A stretch of 64,000 nt of DNA, from the NCBI RefSeq assembly GCF_902459535.1, contig NZ_LR699554.1, positions 1,612,001-1,676,000 of the forward strand, given 5' to 3'. The position numbers and the translations under genes were made by a program. The notes beneath the pieces were generated by a model, which saw only the letters and a list, made by a program, of their open reading frames with translations, ran no database searches and was not told where the DNA came from. Of the stretch, positions 53,092-60,614 are shown piece after piece; the first letter of the stretch is position 1, and each line of letters starts with the position of its first letter. The stretch is from Paraburkholderia dioscoreae (lineage in GTDB: Bacteria > Pseudomonadota > Gammaproteobacteria > Burkholderiales > Burkholderiaceae).

Positions 53092-54441
53092 TTAGCTCGC
53101 CGGCTGGCTCTCCAGCACGCGCGCCGCCGCCAGCATGCCGCCCAGAATCTTGTCTGCCACCTGCTCCGGGAACCCTGCGGGCAGTTCGGCGCGGACTTTC
53201 TCTACGACCTCGGGCGTGCGGGCGATAATCTCCTGCAGGAGCGGCTCCGCATTGTCGCCATAACCGACCTTCCTGGCCGTGCTATTGAAGTGCCGCCGCT
53301 CGATTTTATGCACCTGATAGTGCTTATTCTTGCCGAGCAAGGCCATCGCCAGTTTGATTTCCTGGTCCGCCCACTGACTCGGCCCCTCGCCGACGACCGG
53401 GTAGGCGGACATCACGTCATACATTGGCGTCAGCCTGAAGCGTCCCGCGCCGCCGGCAAGCAGCTGGATACTAAAATTTTTGGCATGACCGTCCGGCGCC
53501 CGCATCATCCAGAAAATGATCTGCGAGGCCATGAGCGTGCGCATGTCTTCCGCCGCCTGCTGCGACTGCTGCAAAAGCGTGAACATCTGCTGGAGTCCCG
53601 GGCCGCCCTCATTCTCGTACCTGACCAGGGGTGACGTGCCGGTTGCCTGGCAGAAGTCCTCCTGGATAAGCCGGAACAACTGCTTTCCACTGCGCGAGAG
53701 CACCCGGTCGAAACGCTCGACGACGAGCACCCGCTGTGAGCCAAACGTCTCGATGCGCGCCTCTGCCGTGGGCAACCCGTACTCCTTGAACAACCGCAGG
53801 CACAGCCACTCGTTGTCGACCGAGGTGCTGAAGTCAGCCTTGCGCCCGCCCACCGTGCCGATAGGCAGCTTGAAGATGTGCGTTGTCGGCGTCGTGCCGC
53901 GCGGCTTCATCCATTGACCGTTCCACCTCAGAAAGGCGTCCTTCTCCTGCGCGCCGGCCAGCGAGATGCGGAAGTCGTCATCGGGATCTCGCGCGGCAGC
54001 GAAACGGTCCGGAGTGACGACTTCGAGCAGGTGCCGCTCGATGGCCTCTTCGTCGACGACGATACCCTCGACCGTGTCTATCCCTTCCGGTACAGCCTCG
54101 TCCGGCAAGAGCTGTATGGCCCCTACGCAGTCGCGGCCAATCGCGGCCAGGAGGTCGAATGCTTCGATGGAGCCCGTCTTGAACCGCGCCGCCACCCGCT
54201 TTCGGATAGTCTCGCTATCCGGCAGCAGGCCGTCGAAGTAATGGGAGACACTGTCTCCCTTCAGCGGCTCGTTGTGGAGGTTGAATGGCAGCGACAGGGA
54301 TATCGGGCGCCCACGCGCCGATTCGCACCACGCCTTGTCGTACTGCAGCTCGGACTCCCCATTGGCATTGACCGTCCAACGCCCGACGAAATCGCCGTTG
54401 GCCCAAAGGGAGAGGGTTTGGCTGTGCGAGCGGCGCCCCAT
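53092..54441 (-). CDS. hipA: HipA toxin, serine/threonine kinase
   Basis: 449 residues. The N-terminal couple-HipA region (QTLSLWANGDFVGRW, GLLPDSETIRKRVAARF) is followed by the kinase body. Visible motifs are the phosphate loop ISLAGAQEKDAFL, the catalytic loop MRAPDGHAKNFSIQL (Asp-His-Ala-Lys-Asn) and the metal Asp in MYDVMSAYPV. HipA toxins phosphorylate glutamyl-tRNA synthetase or related targets and bring on dormancy. The ATG at 54441 is 2 nt after the hipB stop, with GGAG 8 nt before it; a GTG at 54450 is less likely. Cotranscribed with hipB from the 54736-54763 promoter. Confidence 0.94.
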   Translation of the reverse strand: MGRRSHSQTLSLWANGDFVGRWTVNANGESELQYDKAWCESARGRPISLSLPFNLHNEPLKGDSVSHYFDGLLPDSETIRKRVAARFKTGSIEAFDLLAAIGRDCVGAIQLLPDEAVPEGIDTVEGIVVDEEAIERHLLEVVTPDRFAAARDPDDDFRISLAGAQEKDAFLRWNGQWMKPRGTTPTTHIFKLPIGTVGGRKADFSTSVDNEWLCLRLFKEYGLPTAEARIETFGSQRVLVVERFDRVLSRSGKQLFRLIQEDFCQATGTSPLVRYENEGGPGLQQMFTLLQQSQQAAEDMRTLMASQIIFWMMRAPDGHAKNFSIQLLAGGAGRFRLTPMYDVMSAYPVVGEGPSQWADQEIKLAMALLGKNKHYQVHKIERRHFNSTARKVGYGDNAEPLLQEIIARTPEVVEKVRAELPAGFPEQVADKILGGMLAAARVLESQPAS

Positions 54442-54443
54442 GC

Positions 54444-54707
54444 TCACCACTCCGAGATGTTTTTCGACTCGACCCCGCCCCGCTCGCCGAGGCGCAACTC
54501 AAGCCCGATGGCCGAGCACCAGCTGAGCAACTGCTTGAAGCTGAGCTCATCCGGGTTCTTTTCCAGGTACGATATGCGGTTCTGACTCAAGCCGACGCGC
54601 TGCGCTACTTCCGCCTGCGTGAGCTTGCGCCGCTTGCGTGATGCAACGAGCAACTGACCGAGCTGGGGCGCGGTCACGAGGGCTTGGGAGGAGAGAACGG
54701 CGGGCAT
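54444..54707 (-). CDS. hipB: HipB antitoxin, XRE-type repressor
   Basis: 87 residues, of which ~20-75 form an XRE helix-turn-helix (RKLTQAEVAQRVGLSQNRIS then YLEKNPDELSFKQLLSW). HipB binds and neutralises HipA and represses the operon through its palindromic operators. The stop overlaps the region just before the hipA ATG. The ATG at 54707 follows an operator (54714-54730) by only 6 nt, so the leader is short and the ribosome site is embedded in or next to the operator. Confidence 0.93.
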   Translation of the reverse strand: MPAVLSSQALVTAPQLGQLLVASRKRRKLTQAEVAQRVGLSQNRISYLEKNPDELSFKQLLSWCSAIGLELRLGERGGVESKNISEW

Positions 54708-54713
54708 AAGAAA

Positions 54714-54808
54714 TATCCGTTATTCGGCTATATTCATTTTAGCCGAAATACGGATAAAGTCAATTTAGCTGATATACGGATATTTTTGATTTATCCGATA
54801 TACGGCTA
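54714..54808. promoter_or_regulatory. array of four HipB operators, 26-bp period
   Basis: Four 17-bp imperfect palindromes of the form TA(T/G)C(C/T)G-N5-CGG(A/C)TA. Site 1 is TATCCGTTATTCGGCTA (54714-54730). Site 2 is TAGCCGAAATACGGATA (54740-54756). Site 3 is TAGCTGATATACGGATA (54766-54782). Site 4 is TATCCGATATACGGCTA (54792-54808). Starts are exactly 26 nt apart. The E. coli HipB operators are TATCC-N8-GGATA and also number four, so this is the same plan with a slightly shorter spacer. Confidence 0.88.
54736..54763 (-). promoter_or_regulatory. predicted hipBA promoter overlapped by operators
   Basis: On the minus strand TTGACT (complement of 54758-54763), a 16-nt spacer, then TAAAAT (complement of 54736-54741). 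Operator site 2 fills the spacer between -35 and -10, so binding there would block RNA polymerase. Confidence 0.6.
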
Positions 54809-54840
54809 TTTCACGGTAGGCATCGCCACTCCGGGCTTGT

Positions 54841-56538
54841 TCAAGGAGCCGCCGCAGTGCCCGCCCGTCCCCGCAGCATATCCGCGATCCGCTCCGCGAT
54901 CATGATGGTCGGCACATTCGTGTTCGCGCAAGGGATCGACGGCATCAACGACGCATCGCCTACATAAAGTCCGCTGACGCCATATACCGCGCCGCGCGCG
55001 TCGCAGACGGCGAGCGGATCGTCGGCGGCACCCATGCGACAGGTTCCGGACGGATGCCAGGTGCCGCCCACCGAGCGCGTCACGAAACGCGTCAACGCGT
55101 GATCGTCGGCGAGCAGTTCGTCGAGCGTCACGCCTTGCGTGACCACGCGGCGCACCAGCCACCCGCGCAACGGCCCGGCAATGTCGAGCAGCGCGCTCAG
55201 CAGGCCGCGTTGCAACGCGTTCCACACGCCCGGCACGGCCACGCTCGCGACGCGCGGCGAATAGCTCGAAGGCAGCAGCGTGGCGCGGTGCTTCGCCATC
55301 ATCGGATCGGCCAGCGTCTGGGCGCCGAAGCGCAGCGCGAGTTTCAGCCGTTCGAGATCGCGCGCGTCGGACAGCATGTTGAAGTCGACGGCGGGTTCGT
55401 CGTGCGCACTGGCCGAGGTCAGGCTCACGCGGCCGCGCGAGTACGACTTGTTCACCCAGAAAAACAGCGTGCCGAGCCGGTAGCCGACTGAATGCCAGCC
55501 CGATCGCGACAGGATCGCGCCGTGCATGTCGCCCGGCACCGCTCCGCTCACGCCCGAGGAAAAACGCACGATCGCCTGCTCGTGATGCTCGTCGGGATAT
55601 AACGCGCGGGCCGCGCGCGGCAGAACCGCCGACACGGCGATCGACGGATGCTCCATCAGATTGCCGCCCACGCCGCCGCGATCCGCCAGCACCTCGATAC
55701 CGAGTGCGGCGAGTTCGGACGCCGGCCCGATGCCGCTTCGCATCAGAAGCGCGGGGCTGTGAATCGCGCCCGCACAAACGATCACCTGTCCGGCGTGCAA
55801 CGTTTCACTCGCACCGTCCTCGCCGACAACCCGCGCGCCGATCGCGCGCTTGCCGTCGAACAGCAGGTGTTCGACGAGCGTTTGCGTACGGATGGTGAGA
55901 TTCGGCCGGGCACGCACGGCGTCGTCGAGATAGCAGACCGAAGTCGGGATGCGCTCGCCCGCTTCGCTCACCGCGATCGAGCCGATGAACGTGCCGTCCT
56001 GCCATTCGCCGTTCTGGTCGTCACGCCGCGTGTGGCCGCGCGCGTCGAGCGTGGCGAGCACCGCCCGTACGAATGGCGAGATACGCGCCCACGGCGTGCG
56101 CTGGATGCGCACCGGTCCGCTCGTGCCATGCAGCGCCCCGCCGAAGTCGTGATCGGTTTCGAGCTTGCGGAAGTACGGCAGACACGCGTCCCAGTTCCAG
56201 CCGTGTGCGCCGTGCGCGTGCCATTCGTCGTAGTCGGCCGGCGCGCCGCGGTTCGCCATCAGCGCATTGATCGCCGACCCGCCGCCGAGCAGGCGCGCCT
56301 GTTCGTAACGGCGTGTCGCGGCCGGGGTGCTCATGCGTGCCTTCAGGCGCTGCCAGATGTTCGAGGTGTCGAGATAGGCGCGGCCGGGATAGCGGCTGCG
56401 CACCGTGGCGGGCATGTCCGTTCGCGAGATATTGCGGCCGGCCTCGACGAGGCAGACGGTCTTACCCTCGTCTTCGGAAAGGCGCGCGGCCAGCACACAG
56501 CCGGCCGAGCCGCCGCCGAGAATCAGATAGTCGATCAT
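54841..56538 (-). CDS. GMC family oxidoreductase (choline dehydrogenase-like)
   Basis: 565 residues. The FAD motif YLILGGGSAGCVLAARLSED opens the protein, followed by GGGSAINALMANRG, a RSGIGPASELAALGIEVLAD stretch and the C-terminal GTWHPSGTCRMGA with the catalytic His, then ANTNVPTIMIAERIADML. Members oxidise alcohols, for example choline, glucose or polyethylene glycol. Here it lies 117 nt downstream of the binding-protein gene on the same strand, so it probably oxidises an alcohol or amino-alcohol linked to the imported compound. It ends about 30 nt before the hipBA operator array. Confidence 0.9.
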   Translation of the reverse strand: MIDYLILGGGSAGCVLAARLSEDEGKTVCLVEAGRNISRTDMPATVRSRYPGRAYLDTSNIWQRLKARMSTPAATRRYEQARLLGGGSAINALMANRGAPADYDEWHAHGAHGWNWDACLPYFRKLETDHDFGGALHGTSGPVRIQRTPWARISPFVRAVLATLDARGHTRRDDQNGEWQDGTFIGSIAVSEAGERIPTSVCYLDDAVRARPNLTIRTQTLVEHLLFDGKRAIGARVVGEDGASETLHAGQVIVCAGAIHSPALLMRSGIGPASELAALGIEVLADRGGVGGNLMEHPSIAVSAVLPRAARALYPDEHHEQAIVRFSSGVSGAVPGDMHGAILSRSGWHSVGYRLGTLFFWVNKSYSRGRVSLTSASAHDEPAVDFNMLSDARDLERLKLALRFGAQTLADPMMAKHRATLLPSSYSPRVASVAVPGVWNALQRGLLSALLDIAGPLRGWLVRRVVTQGVTLDELLADDHALTRFVTRSVGGTWHPSGTCRMGAADDPLAVCDARGAVYGVSGLYVGDASLMPSIPCANTNVPTIMIAERIADMLRGRAGTAAAP

Positions 56539-56655
56539 GTTCGATGAATGGCGCGGACGATGCGCCGTGCGGGACGCGCAAAAAGCGCTGGGATTTGCGC
56601 GCGGGTTTCGCGTTCAACTACCCGCAAACCCGCGCGCAGGAAAAACGACTTCCGC

Positions 56656-57714
56656 TTACTGCATGAACTTGAGCCAACGCGCCTTAGCCTGAATGCCGGC
56701 GTCCGATGCCCACCACTCCTCCGACATCAACACCTGCTTCGACGCATTCTCCGGCGAGCTCGGCAGCTCGCTCGCACGTTTGGCGTCGATCTTGCCGGTC
56801 TTGAACGCGGCCGGATTGCCCGGACCGTAGTCGATATAAAGCGGCAGGTTGGCCTGCAGGTCGGGCGAGACGGCCGCGTTGACGAACCTGATCGCATCAG
56901 GCACGTTCGGCGCGTTCTTCAGCACGCAGAGTTGCGTGTTCTGCAAAATGCCGTCGTTGAACGTGAAGTCGACGTCGGGATTGTCCTTGCGTACGGCGCT
57001 CGCGCGGCCGTTCCAGATCATCGTCATGTCGACTTCGCCGTCATGCAGCAGTTGCGCAGACTGGCCGCCCGAAGTCCACCAGACCGTCACGTCCGGCTTG
57101 ATCTGCTGCAGCTTCCTGAAGGCACGATCGACGTCGAGCGGATAGAGCTTGTCGCGCGGCACACCGTCGGCGAGCAGCGCGGCTTCGAGCACGGTCTGCG
57201 GATCGTTGCGCAGCGCGCGCGTGCCTGGAAACGCCTTCACGTTCCAGAAATCGGCCCAGCTCTGCGGCACCTTCTTCAATGTTTTCTTGTTATAGCCGAT
57301 CACCGTCGAATAGAACTCATAGGCAACCGAATACGGCGTGCGGTATTTCTCGGGCATCGCAGCCGCGTTGGGCATTCTGGAAAAATCGAGTTTCTCCAGC
57401 AGGCCTTCATGTCCGCCGCGCAAGCAGTTGGACGTGGGCGTATCGACCACGTCCCAGATCGGCTTGCCGGTTGCGGCCTGCGCCTTGATCTGCGGCCACG
57501 CGTCCGGAATGCTGTCCTGGTTCACGGTGATGTTCAGCAGCTTCGCAGCCGGATCGAGGATGGCTTTGGTCTGTGCTTCCTGATACGTCCCGCCTTGAGA
57601 GACAAAGGTAATCTTCCCGGCAGCAAAAGCAGGCGTCAGACATGCGGGCACGAGACCCGCGACGCCAAGAATCAGAACAGCGGCAAGCGGGCGCAACGTT
57701 GGCTTCTTGATCAC
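56656..57714 (-). CDS. periplasmic solute-binding protein (PotD/PotF-like)
   Basis: 352 residues. The signal peptide is about 1-31 (a hydrophobic run LAAVLILGVAGLVPA, cleavage after AFA). The mature protein begins AGKITFVSQGGTYQE and has the PotD-like features WDVVDTPTSNCLRGG and VWWTSGGQSAQLLHDGEVDM. It would bind the substrate in the periplasm and deliver it to the permeases at 51306-53005. It is on the opposite strand from the ATPase and permeases, separated from them by hipBA and the GMC gene, an unusual split for a polyamine ABC system. Confidence 0.92.
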   Translation of the reverse strand: MIKKPTLRPLAAVLILGVAGLVPACLTPAFAAGKITFVSQGGTYQEAQTKAILDPAAKLLNITVNQDSIPDAWPQIKAQAATGKPIWDVVDTPTSNCLRGGHEGLLEKLDFSRMPNAAAMPEKYRTPYSVAYEFYSTVIGYNKKTLKKVPQSWADFWNVKAFPGTRALRNDPQTVLEAALLADGVPRDKLYPLDVDRAFRKLQQIKPDVTVWWTSGGQSAQLLHDGEVDMTMIWNGRASAVRKDNPDVDFTFNDGILQNTQLCVLKNAPNVPDAIRFVNAAVSPDLQANLPLYIDYGPGNPAAFKTGKIDAKRASELPSSPENASKQVLMSEEWWASDAGIQAKARWLKFMQ

Positions 57715-57835
57715 GAATATGTCCTCGAAACGGTTAAGCGAAAGATATCGTGGATGTAATGCGCGTTGAGCCCAATATAGTGAATCTGTTTATTGGCGAC
57801 AACGCCGCAATTGTTGTGGGGTCCATGACATCACG

Positions 57836-58228
57836 TTATGGCCAACATGTCGCGTTGTGTGCCGGGAGCGCGGTACTACCCTGCTCGACCGCATGGGCTG
57901 CATTCGCCGCCGCGCGCTGTATGAACATACTGGGCGTCATCCCACAGCACTTCTTGAAATGCCGGCCAAAATGGCTTTGATCGAAGAAACCCACCTCGGT
58001 CGCAACCACCGATCCGGGAACGCCTTCCAGCAACAGCGTTTGCGCGCGCTGAATCCGCAGGCCGCACAGATAGCGGTATGGCGACGATCCGTATTGTTGC
58101 CGGAATACCGTGGCAAAGCGCGACACGCTGAGCGCGGAGAGCTCGGCGAGTTGCGCGAGCGTCACGGGTTCGTCGAAATGGGCTTCAATGAAGGCCCTGG
58201 CGGCATTGAGGCTGATGGACTGTTTCAC
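57836..58228 (-). CDS. minimal AraC/XylS-type regulator
   Basis: 130 residues if translation starts at the GTG at 58228, whose product MKQSISLNAARAFIEAHF begins directly with the AraC HTH. Both helix-turn-helix units are present (VTLAQLAELSALSVSRFATV; EGVPGSVVATEVGFFDQSHF). There is no N-terminal ligand or dimer domain, so this is a stand-alone DNA-binding domain. The GTG overlaps the stop of a 34-codon ORF (GTGA), which suggests translational coupling. It lies between the binding protein and the GNAT gene and could regulate either. Confidence 0.75.
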   Translation of the reverse strand: MKQSISLNAARAFIEAHFDEPVTLAQLAELSALSVSRFATVFRQQYGSSPYRYLCGLRIQRAQTLLLEGVPGSVVATEVGFFDQSHFGRHFKKCCGMTPSMFIQRAAANAAHAVEQGSTALPAHNATCWP

Positions 58229-58329
58229 GGCGCGCCAGCCGCGACGATGTCGCCGCGCGAAATCCGCCGGGAACGAATGCTCTCTTCGTTGATCGACGTG
58301 AACACGCCCATCGACGATTTGAACACCAT
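58225..58329 (-). CDS. 34-residue ORF coupled to the AraC gene
   Basis: The ATG at 58329 follows ACAGGAAACCTCTCTC (AGGAA). The product begins MVFKSSMGVFTSINEESIRS and continues RRISRGDIVAAGAP; its TGA (58227-58225) overlaps the AraC GTG. It may be a leader peptide that controls AraC translation, or the N-terminal coding part of a once longer regulator separated by a frameshift. I recognise no family. Confidence 0.4.
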   Translation of the reverse strand: MVFKSSMGVFTSINEESIRSRRISRGDIVAAGAP

Positions 58330-58607
58330 GAGAGAGGTTTCCTGTGTGGCTGGCTGTTGGTCGCGTACGGCGCGTTTCGGCAACGCCGCCGCCATGACAA
58401 AATCGTAGTGCGCGGCCGCGGCATATGTCGCCGACAAAAATCGCCGCGCAGCAGAACTCACCCGTAATGCGTGCCCAGACCTGGCGTTTTGCATCGAATT
58501 TCACTGCGGCCCGTTCCGGCGCCCGCGATAAAAAGATCGTCCTAGTCACACCGCCCACCGGGTGACACAGTGACGGCGTCAGCCTTCAGTCAATCAGGGA
58601 GTACGGT

Positions 58608-59480
58608 GTGTCCGATTCGATTACCTATAGACGCTTCACCCTCGACGACATCGCCGCCGCGCACGCGTTGACGGTCGAACTCAAATGGCCGCATCGCACG
58701 GACGACTGGAGATTCGTGGCGCTTCTGGGCGAGGGTTTCGTCGCGGAAGACGCAAGCGGCGTGATCGGCACCGCGCTGTGCTGGAAATACGGCGCCGGGC
58801 ACGCCTCGCTCGGCATGGTGATCGTCTCGCCGGCAAGCCAGGGGCGCGGCATCGGCAGAAAGTTGATGGAACTGGTGCTGGAAGAACTGGGCGGCCGGGT
58901 CACGTTCCTGCACGCCACCACCGCGGGCCAGCCGCTGTATGAAAAGCTGGGCTTTCGCGTGGCCGGCACGCTCGACCAGCATCGGGGCGCGGCGTTCCAG
59001 CCGCCGCTCGTGTCGTTGCCGCCCGGCGAGCGCTTGCGTCCGCTCGGTTCGAGCGATACCGCGCGGCTGGTCGAACTGGCGTCGCGAGCCAGCGGTCTGG
59101 ATCGCGGCAAGGTGTTGCCCGCGCTGCTGGAGAGCGCCGACGGCATCGCGCTCGACCGCGACGGCGAACTGATCGGCTTCGCGCTGTTTCGCCGCTTCGG
59201 ACGCGGCTTTGCGATCGGTCCGGTGGTCGCGCCCGCCTCGGAAGATTCGAGCCGCGCCAAGGCGCTCATCAGCCACTGGCTGGCGCTGAACGAAGGCGTG
59301 TTCGTGCGTATCGATACACCCGGCGTAAGCGGTCTGACCGGGTGGCTGGAACAGTTGGGGTTGCCACGCGTGGATACGGTGGTCAAAATGGTCCGCCCTG
59401 CCACACCGGGCGAGCCCGCGAGCGGCGCACAGGATACTCATTACCTGCAATACGGCATCATCAACCAGGCAATCTGCTGA
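58608..59480 (+). CDS. GNAT-family acetyltransferase, two-domain
   Basis: 290 residues starting at a GTG behind CAGGGAGTACG. The N-terminal domain is a GNAT fold: ITYRRFTLDDIAAAHALTVE at the start, motif A with VSPASQGRGIGRKLMELVLE (the Q/R-x-x-G-x-G acetyl-CoA loop) and ATTAGQPLYEKLGF. The C-terminal half (~150-270) looks like a second, divergent GNAT-type domain (LRPLGSSDTARLVELASRAS, VFVRIDTPGVSGLTGWLEQL). In this polyamine locus an amine N-acetyltransferase role is attractive but unproven. It overlaps neither neighbour; the GhrA-type gene starts 5 nt after its stop. Confidence 0.85.
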   Translation: MSDSITYRRFTLDDIAAAHALTVELKWPHRTDDWRFVALLGEGFVAEDASGVIGTALCWKYGAGHASLGMVIVSPASQGRGIGRKLMELVLEELGGRVTFLHATTAGQPLYEKLGFRVAGTLDQHRGAAFQPPLVSLPPGERLRPLGSSDTARLVELASRASGLDRGKVLPALLESADGIALDRDGELIGFALFRRFGRGFAIGPVVAPASEDSSRAKALISHWLALNEGVFVRIDTPGVSGLTGWLEQLGLPRVDTVVKMVRPATPGEPASGAQDTHYLQYGIINQAIC

Positions 59481-59485
59481 CCATC

Positions 59486-60412
59486 ATGGCCTTCCTCTAC
59501 AAAGCCGACCCGGCGCGCGGCGCCCAGTGGGCGAAACTCTTCGCGCAGAAGGCGCCGGAACTGCCGTTTCATATCTGGCCCGACCTCGGCGATCCGGCCG
59601 CGATCCGCTACCTCGCCGCCTGGCAGCCGCCTGAAGATCCGACGCGCACCTTCCCCAATCTGGAAGTCGTGTTCTCGGTCGGCGCCGGCGTCGATCAGTT
59701 CGATCTGTCGGGCGTGCCGGACCATGTGCCTGTAGTGCGCATGATCGAGCCGGGGATTGTCGAAGGAATGGTCGAATACGTCACGCAGACTGTGCTGACC
59801 ATTCATCGCGATCTGTTCGATTACGCGCTTCAGCAACGGCGGCAGGTCTGGCGCGAGTTGCCGCTCAAGCCCGCCAGCCAGCGTCGCGTCGGTGTGCTTG
59901 GGCTCGGTATATTGGGCACCGCGGTGCTGGAAAGGCTGCGCCTGTTCGGCTTTGACTGTGCGGGATGGAGCCGTTCGGCGCGCGAGATCGAAGGCGTGGC
60001 CTGTTATGCGGGTGAAGGCGCACGGGATGCGTTTCTCGCGCGCACCGACATCCTGATCTGCCTGCTGCCGCTCACGCCCGCCACGCGCGGGCTGCTCGAC
60101 GCGCAGTTGTTCGCGAAGTTGCCGCGCGGCGCGTCGCTGATTCAAACGGGCCGCGGGCCACATCTGAATCAGCAGGATTTGCTCGCGGCGCTGGAAAGCG
60201 GTCAATTGCAGAATGCCATTCTCGACGTCACCGATCCCGAGCCGTTGCCCGCCGGTCATGCGTTGTGGACGCATCCGCGCGTGCGCATCACGCCGCATAT
60301 CGCCAGTGCGACGCGGCCGGAAACCGCCGTCGAAGTGGTGCTGGAGAATCTGCGCCGCCATCGCGAAGGCTTGCCGATGCTCGGCCAGATCGACCGCGCT
60401 CAGGGCTATTGA
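59486..60412 (+). CDS. GhrA-type glyoxylate/hydroxypyruvate reductase
   Basis: 308 residues of the D-2-hydroxyacid dehydrogenase family. The ATG at 59486 is 5 nt after the GNAT stop. The N-terminus MAFLYKADPARGAQWAKLFA and VVFSVGAGVDQFDL are as in GhrA. The NAD(P) motif is VGVLGLGILGTAVLERL; catalytic Arg in TGRGPHLNQQD, Glu in DVTDPEPLPAGH and His in RITPHIASATRP are present. It would reduce glyoxylate or hydroxypyruvate to glycolate or glycerate, possibly disposing of an aldehyde or keto acid made by the aminotransferase downstream. Confidence 0.9.
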   Translation: MAFLYKADPARGAQWAKLFAQKAPELPFHIWPDLGDPAAIRYLAAWQPPEDPTRTFPNLEVVFSVGAGVDQFDLSGVPDHVPVVRMIEPGIVEGMVEYVTQTVLTIHRDLFDYALQQRRQVWRELPLKPASQRRVGVLGLGILGTAVLERLRLFGFDCAGWSRSAREIEGVACYAGEGARDAFLARTDILICLLPLTPATRGLLDAQLFAKLPRGASLIQTGRGPHLNQQDLLAALESGQLQNAILDVTDPEPLPAGHALWTHPRVRITPHIASATRPETAVEVVLENLRRHREGLPMLGQIDRAQGY

Positions 60413-60614
60413 GCGTATTGAACATAGCGGGCGCGGTGCCGAACGAAAAGGCCCGCGCGGCGCCGTTTTTTAGCGCCCGCAGCAGAAAATGCCGAGACCG
60501 TGCATCAAAACGAGTCGCGCGCGCTTTTCCGGCAATTGTTTAGGTGAGCAGGCGATCGCCGCTGATCAGTAGTATGTGACGGTCAACCACCCCTTCCCGC
60601 GACGAGAAACCACC

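Noticed and set aside
57900..58558. 240-residue AraC reading from an upstream ATG
   Set aside because: The first 110 residues have no AraC-type N-domain features and are Arg-rich frame-shadow in character; the GTG at 58228 starts directly at the HTH domain.
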